A stretch of 18,862 nt of DNA from Bacillota bacterium (GTDB taxonomy: Bacteria > Bacillota_I > Bacilli_A > RF39 > UBA660), in assembly GCA_015059245.1 (NCBI GenBank), contig SVAU01000022.1, positions 1-18,862 of the forward strand, written 5' to 3'. The number at the start of each line of letters is the position of its first letter. The stretch's first letter is position 1. Below are positions 7,074-15,140 of the stretch, piece by piece. The position numbers were made by a program, and so were the translations under genes. The notes below the pieces were generated by a model. That model was not told the DNA's origin. It was given only the letters and a program-made list of their open reading frames with translations, and did not search any database.

Positions 7074-7418
7074 ATGTTAATTTTCGGCGGAATGGCACGT
7101 GGAGAAGGAAAAGTTAACTCTACTGCTGACGGATTTATCGGTGTTAACACAGGTGCTGCAAGAGATTATGTAAGAGATATCTGTGGTACTGCTATTAAAG
7201 CAGCTATTAAAGCAGCAAAAGACACAAAAGCATTATTCAATGTATTTGAAGATGGTTGGGAAGGTGTTGCTCTATCTAACTTTAAGAGTAACTTTGCTAA
7301 AGCAGTTTTAGCTCTAGAAAAATCTTTAGCTAAAGCATTCGCAGCATTAGTTAAACAAATTGCTGCTATTACTGATGCAATGGTAGACCAAGACATCAAT
7401 ATGGTAGAAAAACAATAG
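7074..7418 (+). CDS. WXG100-family protein (WEG motif) with Gly-rich N-terminal extension
   Basis: The protein has 114 residues. Trp62-Glu-Gly64 in FEDGWEGVALSNFKSNF matches the WXG turn, followed by an Ala/Lys-rich second helix (to ~105). The turn lies near residue 62, not the usual ~42, because the N-terminal ~28 residues (GGMARGEGKVNSTADGFIG) are Gly-rich and not obviously helical. WXG100 proteins form helical-hairpin dimers and are substrates or partners of the EssC motor. The start has AAGGAA about 8 bases upstream and follows the previous stop by 18 bases. Codon use is regular (mostly GCT/GCA for Ala), as in well-expressed genes. It may pair with the neighbouring YQC variant or with the 172-residue protein. 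Confidence 0.8.
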   Translation: MLIFGGMARGEGKVNSTADGFIGVNTGAARDYVRDICGTAIKAAIKAAKDTKALFNVFEDGWEGVALSNFKSNFAKAVLALEKSLAKAFAALVKQIAAITDAMVDQDINMVEKQ

Positions 7419-7439
7419 TAGGGAAAGGAATAGAGAATT

Positions 7440-7958
7440 ATGAGTAATACAACATTAAGCGAAGTATCTAAGGCTCAATTAAGTGCTAATACAACATTAA
7501 GTACTAACTTAGGAAAAGCAAATGACATTTATAATGGCATTAATAGCCAAGCTGATGAAGATATCGATTCTTTAGTAGCATCAGCATTCGATAAATTAAG
7601 AAGTACAGGATTCGATGGTGTAACAGGTTTAGAAATCAATAAAGTTGCTGGAATGCAAACTGCTATTGATAACTATGTTAATGGAATCCAACAAGCTTTA
7701 GCACCACTTAACAAAGCTGATGCTAGAGAAGCATTCGGTAACCAAATGAACAAAGCTATCGAAGATTTCGTAGTAGCTGTTAAAGGTTCTTGTGAAGCTT
7801 TAATCACTAACATGAAAGGTTTCAAAGACGACCTAAGCAAAATTAAACAAGCTATGGAAGCTAAAGCTCAAAATGTTAACACATCTGTTAACTCAAAAAG
7901 TAATGATTTAAACTCATCTAAATCAGGATGGACATATAGTGCTGGTGAATCTAACTAG
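7440..7958 (+). CDS. Helical secreted-protein candidate, type VII operon, 172 residues
   Basis: I do not recognise the family. The protein is almost entirely predicted helix: residues ~1-45 (Ser/Thr/Asn-rich), ~65-100, and ~100-145 (AREAFGNQMNKAIEDFVVAV), ending in an Asn/Ser-rich tail with a final WTYSAGESN. It has no signal peptide and no membrane segment. The central AFGNQMNKAIEDF resembles the start of a WXG100 second helix without the Trp and Gly. Its place in the middle of the operon, between two WXG100-type genes and a coiled-coil gene, suggests a secreted substrate or structural partner. The ribosome binding site GGGAAAGGAAT lies 9 bases upstream. The next gene starts only 3 bases after its stop, so translation is probably coupled. 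Confidence 0.65.
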   Translation: MSNTTLSEVSKAQLSANTTLSTNLGKANDIYNGINSQADEDIDSLVASAFDKLRSTGFDGVTGLEINKVAGMQTAIDNYVNGIQQALAPLNKADAREAFGNQMNKAIEDFVVAVKGSCEALITNMKGFKDDLSKIKQAMEAKAQNVNTSVNSKSNDLNSSKSGWTYSAGESN

Positions 7959-7961
7959 TAA

Positions 7962-8330
7962 ATGGATCCTTCATCACAACAATTAAGAAATGAAAGATCA
8001 AGGTACTATGTATTTAGAGAACAAACTAATACATTGGCCACAAAACTATTAGAAAGCTATAATCAATACTATAGTGTTCATGGAAAAATATCTGAAACAT
8101 ACCAAGTAAACAGCGAAGCTGGAGACTTAGGTGTGATTTCAAAAGATATAAAGAAATTAAAAGAAAGTTACGATTTACTGATTAACAATACATTGCCCGC
8201 TATTAACAGTAAAATTGATAGTTTAAGTAGTCAAATTAGAGCAGCAGAACAAAGAGAAGAAAAAGAAGCTGAAAAGAAAGCCGAAGAAGAAAAAGCTAAG
8301 GCTGAAGCAAAACAATATGAGAGAATCTAA
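7962..8330 (+). CDS. Small coiled-coil protein of the type VII operon, 122 residues
   Basis: The first ~85 residues are helical (TLATKLLESYNQYYSVHG, then a helix around ISKDIKKLKESYDLL). The last ~35 residues are a highly charged single helix of Glu, Lys and Ala (REEKEAEKKAEEEKAKAEAK). There is no WXG turn, signal peptide or membrane helix. Small coiled-coil partners of this size accompany LXG substrates in other Firmicutes (DUF5082/YwqH type), but I cannot confirm membership. The ATG lies 3 bases after the preceding stop with no strong ribosome binding site of its own, so it likely depends on coupled translation. It may act as a chaperone or targeting partner of the 172-residue protein. Confidence 0.6.
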   Translation: MDPSSQQLRNERSRYYVFREQTNTLATKLLESYNQYYSVHGKISETYQVNSEAGDLGVISKDIKKLKESYDLLINNTLPAINSKIDSLSSQIRAAEQREEKEAEKKAEEEKAKAEAKQYERI

Positions 8331-8344
8331 CTAGGAGGATTGTA

Positions 8345-8635
8345 ATGAGTAGAGTATACATCGATACAGACAAACTAGAAGACGATTGTCTACAAATAAA
8401 AGAATATGCTGCAAAACTAGATCAACTTCTTACAAACTATGTTACTAGAATGCAAAAAGTGCCAACAGAAACAAAAGAATGGCAGGGTAATTCTGCAGAA
8501 TCTTTTGTTAATATAATCAAAGAAGATTATAAAAACGACTATACTCAAGTAATAAATGGTATTAGAAAATATGCTAACGAATTACAATTCGCTGCTAGCG
8601 ACTTTAAATCAGTTGTACAGGAGAACGTATTATGA
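8345..8635 (+). CDS. WXG100 family protein (EsxA-like)
   Basis: This 96-residue protein has the standard WXG100 layout: a first helix (residues ~7-38), the turn Trp46-Gln-Gly48 within KEWQGNSAESFVN, and a second helix (~50-92) with the usual spacing of aromatic and acidic residues. This family forms hairpin dimers exported by EssC-type ATPases. An AGGAGG ribosome binding site lies 7 bases before the ATG, the best in the operon, and the stop overlaps the next start in ATGA. I do not assign esxA because two other WXG-type genes are in the same operon and I cannot tell which one is the conserved core subunit. Confidence 0.9.
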   Translation: MSRVYIDTDKLEDDCLQIKEYAAKLDQLLTNYVTRMQKVPTETKEWQGNSAESFVNIIKEDYKNDYTQVINGIRKYANELQFAASDFKSVVQENVL

Positions 8636-8937
8636 AAATACTATATGATGATAGTAAAAAAAGAGCAATTGATACAGGTCTAGAAGAAACAAATACCAAG
8701 CTAACTAAAACAATTAATTATGCTGAAGGTATTTCAGTTCCATATGGCTTTGGTAGAAAAGGTGATATACAATCTTGTCTAACAACATTAAGGAACTCAA
8801 AAAACATAGTTAACCAAGCTCAAAACTGGATTACTAAAACAAACAATGGTTTTAACTCTAAGAGTGAAGCAATTAAAAATAGATTAGCAAAAATCGAAAA
8901 CAAAAAAATAGTAAAACAAAGTTTACTAATAAAATAA
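8632..8937 (+). CDS. Small helical type VII-associated protein, 101 residues
   Basis: I do not recognise this last gene of the operon. It starts in a 4-base ATGA overlap with the WXG100 gene at 8345, so the two are translationally coupled and probably made in equal amounts. Residues ~1-28 form one helix, YGFGRKGDI (~38-46) looks like a turn, and ~47-100 form a second Lys/Asn-rich helix. This hairpin layout is like a WXG100 protein, with Gly-Phe-Gly near the usual turn place but no Trp-x-Gly. It has no signal peptide. It is most likely the partner subunit of the WXG100 protein encoded just before it. Confidence 0.6.
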   Translation: MKILYDDSKKRAIDTGLEETNTKLTKTINYAEGISVPYGFGRKGDIQSCLTTLRNSKNIVNQAQNWITKTNNGFNSKSEAIKNRLAKIENKKIVKQSLLIK

Positions 8938-8962
8938 GATGTATCAAATACATCTTTTTTTA
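8936..8962 (+). terminator. Rho-independent terminator of the WXG100-like operon
   Basis: AAGATGTAT (8936-8944) pairs perfectly with ATACATCTT (8948-8956) across a 3-base loop, followed by a T-rich tract. It overlaps the end of the last gene of the operon, whose stop is at 8935-8937. Confidence 0.8.
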
Positions 8963-8976
8963 TTGTATAAATCCAT

Positions 8977-9007
8977 AAAAAAAGAACTTCATAAGAAGTT
9001 CTTTTTA
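8977..9007 (-). terminator. Terminator of the essC-esaB unit
   Basis: AAAAAGAACTTC (8979-8990) pairs with GAAGTTCTTTTT (8995-9006) around an ATAA loop. On the minus strand it begins 4 bases after the esaB stop and ends in a T run. It could also act on plus-strand read-through. Confidence 0.8.
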
Positions 9008-9010
9008 CTA

Positions 9011-9265
9011 TTAAGATATTAGAATAATAACAGTACCATTCATTATATCAGTATTATAAATTAAATCATTAGGATTATATTGTTGAGAAGTATTTCTATT
9101 ATAAATACCCATTGAAGGAGTTAAATTATAATCAATACCTAACTCAGTAATAGCCTTAGCAAGAAGAGCAATGATATTACCAACTCTCTTAGTAATAGGA
9201 ATAAATACATCGAATTTTTCTTCTAATTCAGGAACAATTAATTCAATTAAAACTTTATTTTCCAT
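9011..9265 (-). CDS. esaB: EsaB/YukD-like ubiquitin-fold protein of type VIIb secretion
   Basis: This 84-residue protein has the alternating strand-helix pattern of a ubiquitin fold: strand KVLIELIV, strand KFDVFIPI, helix VGNIIALLAKAITELG, then strands ending in TVIILIS. Size and pattern match YukD/EsaB, a small cytosolic accessory of Firmicute type VII systems. Assignment rests on that pattern plus the partner: its ATG shares one base with the essC stop (TAATG on the minus strand), so it is co-translated with essC. The order essC then esaB differs from many systems, where esaB precedes essC. Its ribosome binding site lies inside the 3' end of essC. Confidence 0.8.
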   Translation of the reverse strand: MENKVLIELIVPELEEKFDVFIPITKRVGNIIALLAKAITELGIDYNLTPSMGIYNRNTSQQYNPNDLIYNTDIMNGTVIILIS

Positions 9266-12200
9266 TATTCTTCACCATCTTCTTCATTCTTACAAGTAAT
9301 GTTCTTAATAAGCTTTCTTTTGCCTTTCTCAGCAACGAAACAATATTCTGGACTATTTACTGTTCTATCATCACTAGATAGGTTAGAGAAGTTAATAACA
9401 GTTTGAGAACCAACGTCTCCACCTAACCAAATACCATAAGTATTATCGACGATATTCATATACCAATCTTCAATCTTAAGTGTATTTAAATTTTCATAAG
9501 ATTCAATAAATATGAAATGAATCTTATCATTATCTTTAGTACCATTAAACCAATCATTAACGAATGGCATATTATTAGGATCAACATTAGATTTTAATTC
9601 ACCAATACCAGTAAATACATATAATGTTTCTTTTTCTAAGTTTTGAGATTGTTCAATAATTCTACCAAATGTATCATTGAAATTACTTTGATAACAAGTT
9701 AATCCAATTGTTAAGATATCAAAATAACCACTAACATCAATAATTTGAACATCCAGCCTTTCAGAATTTAATACTTTTAATTCCATAACTAATGCATTTA
9801 AGAAAGGTAAGTGTTGAGTTAAATCATTAGATGATATTAAGTTAACTTTTCTACTAGCAAAGTCAAAGTAGAATTCTTCTTTAGTTTCAGCATTATATCC
9901 TAATGGAATCTTCTTAAGTTCTTTAACTTCTTCTAAGAAATTTTCTACATTAACTACTTTAGGTATAGAAGGTAATTGTTTTAATGCACTATCTTTATAT
10001 TTTTCATTTAATGCATCACAAGTACTCTTTATAGTAGTATTTATTTCTGCTCTAGAATTAATTAAAGCACTTTGGAATTCTAATACTTCTTTACCCATAG
10101 CTACTAAACCACGACCTTTATATTGTGCAGGTTCTAAACCACGTCTATAGTTAGTAAATAATGAGAAGTAATCATCTTTATTAGCACAAACAAGAGAAAT
10201 ATGATTAGTAAAGTATTCTCTTACTTTGGCTCTTAAAGTATTTACACCAATACATGTAATAATAAATGTTACACCATACTTAGCTCCATCTCTATATAGA
10301 GGAACTATTAAATCAGATATCTTACTGAAGTTTTCAGTAAATACATCTAAGTTATTAATTATAACTACCATTAAAGGTAATTTATTATCAGGATTCATTT
10401 GGTTATATGTTTCAAAACTACCACCAAAATCAACTGTTAATTCTTTTCTTCTACCAATTTCTCTTTCAGCTAAAGCAAATAGATCAATTACTTTATCTCC
10501 ATCATCAATAGTAACAACATCTCCTACATGAGGATATCTTAAGAATGCTCTTAATGTACCAGCACCCATATCTACTACATAGAAGTTAACTTCTTCAGGA
10601 GTATGACTTACACAAGTAGAGTAAAGTATAGTACTAATTAAATCTTCTTTACCAGCACCATTCTTACCAAAGATATATGTATTACCTTTATTCAAATCTA
10701 AAGTAAGTAATCCTTGTTTTTGTTTTTGTGGGAAGTCATATTCACCAATTACTGGATTAATCTTATAAGGTTCAGGTTGGAATCCATATTTTTGAGTAAC
10801 ATTACCAATAAATATTTCTTCAGGAATAGGATCTAACCACAATTGTTTAGCTTGATAATTATTATTTTTAGACCAATCACATAGTAATTTAACTATATTA
10901 GTTAATTGATCTCCACGATCTTCACCAGTTTCTTTCTTAACTAAGTCAGTAATGCTCTTAGTAGTTTCACCAATATTATTAATGAAACATACTGAATCAT
11001 CTATTTTCTTAACTGGTTTATCAGATGGAACATATTTAGCTCCAGCCCAACCAGATTGACCCATAGCGAAGTATTCATCATAACCAACTTGTAAGTAGAA
11101 TCTACCAGTTTCTTTAATTGAAGCAGCATCTGGTTTCTTTAACATTTCGTTACTATCACCAGCTGTTTGAACTTTTAAACATATTTTAAATTTAGAGTTT
11201 GACCAAATTTGATCATTAACAACACCACTAGGTTTTTGTGTAGCTAGTATTAAGTGAACACCAAGTGAACGACCAACACGTGCAGTTGAAATAAGTTCAT
11301 CCATGAATTCAGGTTGTTGTGCTTTTAATTCAGCAAACTCATCGGAAATAATAAATAGGTGAGACATAGGTTCTTTTAGAACACCAGCTCTATAATATTT
11401 TTGATATTTATAAATGTCTAATGTACTTTCTCCAGTATCATCACGAGCATCCATAAACATTTGCTCACGTCTTTTTAACTCCGAGTTAATTGATACTAAG
11501 CTTCTGTTCATTGAAGCAGTATCTAAGTTTGTAATAGTACCAGCTAAGTGAGGAATAGCTGTACCTTTTTCTCTATTTTCAAACGCACCAGCAAGTCCAC
11601 CACCTTTGTAGTCGATAAGTACGAATTGTACTTCATCAGGATGGTAATTAACTGCAAGTGATAAGATATAAGTCATAATAAATTCTGATTTACCAGAACC
11701 AGTAGATCCAGCTATCAATCCATGAGGACCATGTTGCTTTTCATGTAAGTCTAAGAAGAATTGTTCTCCACTAGCATGTACACCAATTTGAGCTTTTAAT
11801 GATAATGTTGGATCATTAACTTTCCATCTATTAATAATATTTAATTGTTCTATCTTAGAAGCACCAAATACTTCAAGGAAAGATATAGAAGTAGGTAAGG
11901 AAGACATTATATCACCTGATAATACAGGAATATTATTTAATCTATTACATACAGCTCTAATATCTACACCATCTAAATATTCAGGTATAAAATTAATTTG
12001 ACTATTAATATCTCTTTCTAATATACAAGCACTACCTTCAGCCAATGCTATAAATGAATTACATCTCTTAGGAAGTTTATTCATACTTTCATTAGTAAAT
12101 AATATACTAAAACCATAGTTTTCATTAGCACTCATTATCTTTTCAAAAATAGGTAATGACTTAGATAAGAATATATCATTAGTAATTAATACATAATAAG

Positions 12201-13875
12201 GTTCAAATGCTTTATATGTAGCAGAATCTTCAACTACATCTTTTTCTTTTTCTTCACCAGCTTTTTTAATTTCTTGTCTTTCTTTAAATATATTTTCTAA
12301 ATCAGCTGATATACTTTTCATTTCATCATATGAACTTGCAAAATATCTCTTTTGTTTATCATCACTAAATACATGTGGTAGGTACTTAGCATATTCCCAA
12401 TCATAATTATCTTCGTCATCATTAATTAAGAATACTAGTTTTAAATCTTGACAACTATGTAGAGTAGCAAGTTGCATTATTATCGAATTAATAAATTTTT
12501 CTCCATAAGATACATTTGATATTATTGCAGAAACTCTATTAGTAATAAAATTGAAATTTACAGGAACGTTTTCTAATGTTCTACTAGAGTTAACTACTGA
12601 ATATACTTTTTCCATTAACGCATCTTCTTGTAAAGTAAAGTGTTTTTCAGGAGCAGATATCTTAATCTTAGCATCTACATTACCAGTACCAGTTCTAACT
12701 ATTAAGAAATCTTCGTCTTTAATTTCTCGATTCCAATAATTAGATGTATTAAGTAGATTAATACAACCATTTACATTTAAATTAGTATCTCTAAGTATTT
12801 GAGCTTGTTTAGCCATTATTTCTTTAATCTTTTTGTCACAATCATTAATATACTCAGTATATTTTTGAATTCTTATTTTTTCATTCTTTTTACGTTTACG
12901 TTTTTGTAATGCTGCTGCAAGTCTTGGTATTAATAAGGATCCAAATAACATTGAAACACACATAACAGTTGAAGAAATGATTGCTATCTTACTTCCGCCA
13001 CTTTGAATACTATTAATTAAGTTCATTATAGATACAAATGATGAAGCTATCATTGTAAAACTAGCACCAAATGTAGTTAAAAAATCAGCATTCTCTCCAA
13101 GTTGCGAACCAGGAGGAGCATCTATCATTATTTCTTCTTCAACTACATATTCTTTTAAACTAGGTCTATGGAAGAAATAATCTTCAGGTTTATACTTCTT
13201 ATAACTTTGTTCTTCATCAGTAACAGGTTTATAATTAGCATTATCATAATTACCTTCAGCATACAATGGTAAGAAGAAATTATTAACTGTAACATTACCA
13301 GGAATAGAACATACATGCATGAAATTATGCATCCATATCATCTTTAATCCTTTTAAGAATATAACATCACCAGTTTTTAATAATACTTTTCCTTTTAGTA
13401 TCTTATCATTAACATACATTGGTGTACCATTAAAGTTATCAGGATATACCAAGAACCAATTATTTTGATTATTAAGTATAGCTCCAAATACAGTACCATC
13501 AGGTTCATTATGGAATACTATTGCACATTGTGCAGTATTACCAATTAGTATTTGTTGAGAACATACAGTAACTTTAGTAGATTGACTATCTAGAGTAGGT
13601 AAACAATAGAAATCAACCATTTCTTCATTACCTACAACTAATAACTTAAGATGCATATGTTCTTCTAAAGTTATTTCAGGTTCTATTTTATTATTTATAA
13701 TAACATTTATACTTTCATTACTTTTTAATACCCATTTACCTTCACGAGCTTCAATCATTACATCTTTAACTGCATTAGCCCAACTAGGATGATATTTCAT
13801 TAAGAAAACACCATCAACCTCATCTGGTAAAGTCATCTTAGTAATCTTTTCATTATCTAGTAGTAAGACTCTCAT
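9265..13875 (-). CDS. essC: Type VIIb secretion motor ATPase EssC (FHA-FHA-TM-FtsK/SpoIIIE domains)
   Basis: At 1536 residues this is the usual EssC size. In order: a beta-rich FHA-like region (~1-95), a second FHA fold (~100-190, with IGNTAQCAIVF and LLKTGDVIFL), two membrane helices (~263-285 and ~297-321), a basic stretch, a degenerate ATPase-like domain (~395-670), ATPase D1 (~680-950), D2 (~1040-1270) and D3 (~1320-1520). D1 has intact Walker A GSTGSGKS (723-730) and Walker B LFIISDE (Asp845, Glu846). D2 has GKNGAGKE (1070-1077), with Glu in place of the last Ser/Thr, and Asn1174 at the Walker B acid. D3 has no P-loop. Thus only D1 looks catalytic. EssC is the hexameric motor that recognises WXG100 substrates. 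The start has AAGGAA 9 bases upstream. Adjacent esaB supports the call. Confidence 0.95.
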   Translation of the reverse strand: MRVLLLDNEKITKMTLPDEVDGVFLMKYHPSWANAVKDVMIEAREGKWVLKSNESINVIINNKIEPEITLEEHMHLKLLVVGNEEMVDFYCLPTLDSQSTKVTVCSQQILIGNTAQCAIVFHNEPDGTVFGAILNNQNNWFLVYPDNFNGTPMYVNDKILKGKVLLKTGDVIFLKGLKMIWMHNFMHVCSIPGNVTVNNFFLPLYAEGNYDNANYKPVTDEEQSYKKYKPEDYFFHRPSLKEYVVEEEIMIDAPPGSQLGENADFLTTFGASFTMIASSFVSIMNLINSIQSGGSKIAIISSTVMCVSMLFGSLLIPRLAAALQKRKRKKNEKIRIQKYTEYINDCDKKIKEIMAKQAQILRDTNLNVNGCINLLNTSNYWNREIKDEDFLIVRTGTGNVDAKIKISAPEKHFTLQEDALMEKVYSVVNSSRTLENVPVNFNFITNRVSAIISNVSYGEKFINSIIMQLATLHSCQDLKLVFLINDDEDNYDWEYAKYLPHVFSDDKQKRYFASSYDEMKSISADLENIFKERQEIKKAGEEKEKDVVEDSATYKAFEPYYVLITNDIFLSKSLPIFEKIMSANENYGFSILFTNESMNKLPKRCNSFIALAEGSACILERDINSQINFIPEYLDGVDIRAVCNRLNNIPVLSGDIMSSLPTSISFLEVFGASKIEQLNIINRWKVNDPTLSLKAQIGVHASGEQFFLDLHEKQHGPHGLIAGSTGSGKSEFIMTYILSLAVNYHPDEVQFVLIDYKGGGLAGAFENREKGTAIPHLAGTITNLDTASMNRSLVSINSELKRREQMFMDARDDTGESTLDIYKYQKYYRAGVLKEPMSHLFIISDEFAELKAQQPEFMDELISTARVGRSLGVHLILATQKPSGVVNDQIWSNSKFKICLKVQTAGDSNEMLKKPDAASIKETGRFYLQVGYDEYFAMGQSGWAGAKYVPSDKPVKKIDDSVCFINNIGETTKSITDLVKKETGEDRGDQLTNIVKLLCDWSKNNNYQAKQLWLDPIPEEIFIGNVTQKYGFQPEPYKINPVIGEYDFPQKQKQGLLTLDLNKGNTYIFGKNGAGKEDLISTILYSTCVSHTPEEVNFYVVDMGAGTLRAFLRYPHVGDVVTIDDGDKVIDLFALAEREIGRRKELTVDFGGSFETYNQMNPDNKLPLMVVIINNLDVFTENFSKISDLIVPLYRDGAKYGVTFIITCIGVNTLRAKVREYFTNHISLVCANKDDYFSLFTNYRRGLEPAQYKGRGLVAMGKEVLEFQSALINSRAEINTTIKSTCDALNEKYKDSALKQLPSIPKVVNVENFLEEVKELKKIPLGYNAETKEEFYFDFASRKVNLISSNDLTQHLPFLNALVMELKVLNSERLDVQIIDVSGYFDILTIGLTCYQSNFNDTFGRIIEQSQNLEKETLYVFTGIGELKSNVDPNNMPFVNDWFNGTKDNDKIHFIFIESYENLNTLKIEDWYMNIVDNTYGIWLGGDVGSQTVINFSNLSSDDRTVNSPEYCFVAEKGKRKLIKNITCKNEEDGEE

Positions 13876-13921
13876 TTTATCACGTTCCTTATTATTCTTT
13901 TACTTTACTATTATCTTAATT

Positions 13922-13946
13922 ATTATATCATATTTAGATATGTCAA
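13922..13946 (-). promoter_or_regulatory. Promoter of essC-esaB
   Basis: On the minus strand TGATATAAT gives a perfect extended -10 (TATAAT at 13922-13927). A consensus TTGACA (13941-13946) lies only 13 bases upstream, too close for a normal -35, so the extended -10 probably carries the promoter. An inverted repeat CATATctaaATATG lies between the two, and the 15 bases ATATGATATAATAAT match the lipoprotein promoter at 4624-4638. Confidence 0.5.
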
Positions 13947-14026
13947 AGAAGCATAAAATGACATTTTTTAACATTATTTTTATCTTTACATAAACATATC
14001 TTTTATTAGTCAAAAAAATAAAATAG

Positions 14027-14037
14027 TATAGTATAAT
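14027..14037 (+). promoter_or_regulatory. Possible -10 region for murG
   Basis: Overlapping TATAGT (14027-14032) and TATAAT (14032-14037) lie just before the AGGTGAT ribosome binding site at 14044. The leader would be very short (5-15 bases). No clear -35 is visible, so the assignment is tentative. Confidence 0.35.
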
Positions 14038-14054
14038 TGTAATAGGTGATATCA

Positions 14055-15140
14055 ATGAAAATTATCGTATCAGCAGGAGGAACTGGAGGTCATATATATC
14101 CAGCCTTAGCTATAATTAATAAAATAATAGAAAAAGAAAAAAACTTAGAAGTACTATATATCGGAACACACAATCGTATGGAAAAAGATATAATTCCAGC
14201 ACGTGGTATTAGATATGAATCTATAGAAATATATGGTTTTTCTAAAAGAGATATATTACTAGATATAAAAAATGTATTCTTAATATCTAAAGCTAAAAAA
14301 AGATGTTTAGAATTAATGAAAGAATTTAAACCAGATATAGTTCTAGGTATAGGAGGATATGTAACATATCCAGTAATATGGGCTGCTAATAAGTTAGGAA
14401 TAAAAACATTTATTCATGAACAAAACAGTATAGCAGGTAAATCTAATCTTATGTTACAAAAGAAAGCAGACCTAATAGGAGTATCATTTGAAGATACTAT
14501 TAAACAATTTAGTAAAGCTAAAGGAGAAGTATTCTATTCAGGAAATCCTTGTGGAGAATCAGCTCTTAACGCAAGACCAATGTCTAAAGCAACACTAGGT
14601 CTATCTAAAGATAAGAAATTAGTAGTAATAGTGGCAGGATCTTTAGGATCCGCTACGGTAAATGATAAGATGACTGAATATTTAGAATTAGCAGGTAAAG
14701 AAGACTACGAAGTATTATATATAACAGGTAAAGCTCTATACGAAGATTTCATAAAAGATAAAAAGTTTAATGATAACGTAAAAGTAGTACCATACGTAGA
14801 TGGACTACCATCATTACTTAAAAACACTGATCTTATAATAACAAGAGCAGGAGCTTCTACAATGAGTGAAATACTATCACTAAACTTACCAGCTATCTTT
14901 ATACCATCTCCATATGTAGCAAATAATCATCAATACTATAATGCTATGGAGATAAAAAATAACGGAGGTGGCGAAGTTATCGAAGAAAAAGATTTGACAT
15001 CAGTTCGTCTAATTAGTATGATTAATGAGGTATTAAACAACACTGAGAAATACAATCAAATGAAAGAAAACTTAAAAAAGATGAGTATGAATAATAGCAG
15101 TGACTTAATATATAATAAATTAAAGGATTTGATAAAATGA
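14055..15140 (+). CDS. murG: MurG, lipid II GlcNAc transferase
   Basis: MurG transfers GlcNAc from UDP-GlcNAc to lipid I to make lipid II on the inner face of the membrane. The 361-residue length fits. I chose the ATG at 14055, since the GTG at 14046 lies in the AGGTGAT ribosome binding site. Visible family motifs are the N-terminal glycine loop SAGGTGGHIYPA (6-17), GIGGYVTYP (98-106), HEQNSIAGKSN (121-131), the second glycine loop GSLGSATVND (195-204), and the UDP-GlcNAc region TRAGASTMSE (263-272) with Gln293 in NNHQYYNA. It heads murG-murB-divIB-queH, overlapping murB by 4 bases (ATGA). It is divergent from essC across a 179-base gap. Confidence 0.97.
   Translation: MKIIVSAGGTGGHIYPALAIINKIIEKEKNLEVLYIGTHNRMEKDIIPARGIRYESIEIYGFSKRDILLDIKNVFLISKAKKRCLELMKEFKPDIVLGIGGYVTYPVIWAANKLGIKTFIHEQNSIAGKSNLMLQKKADLIGVSFEDTIKQFSKAKGEVFYSGNPCGESALNARPMSKATLGLSKDKKLVVIVAGSLGSATVNDKMTEYLELAGKEDYEVLYITGKALYEDFIKDKKFNDNVKVVPYVDGLPSLLKNTDLIITRAGASTMSEILSLNLPAIFIPSPYVANNHQYYNAMEIKNNGGGEVIEEKDLTSVRLISMINEVLNNTEKYNQMKENLKKMSMNNSSDLIYNKLKDLIK

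Noticed and set aside
10226..10531. Plus-strand reading frames inside essC (also 12551-12739)
   Set aside because: They are shadows of a well-supported ATPase gene with no ribosome binding site or recognisable domain.
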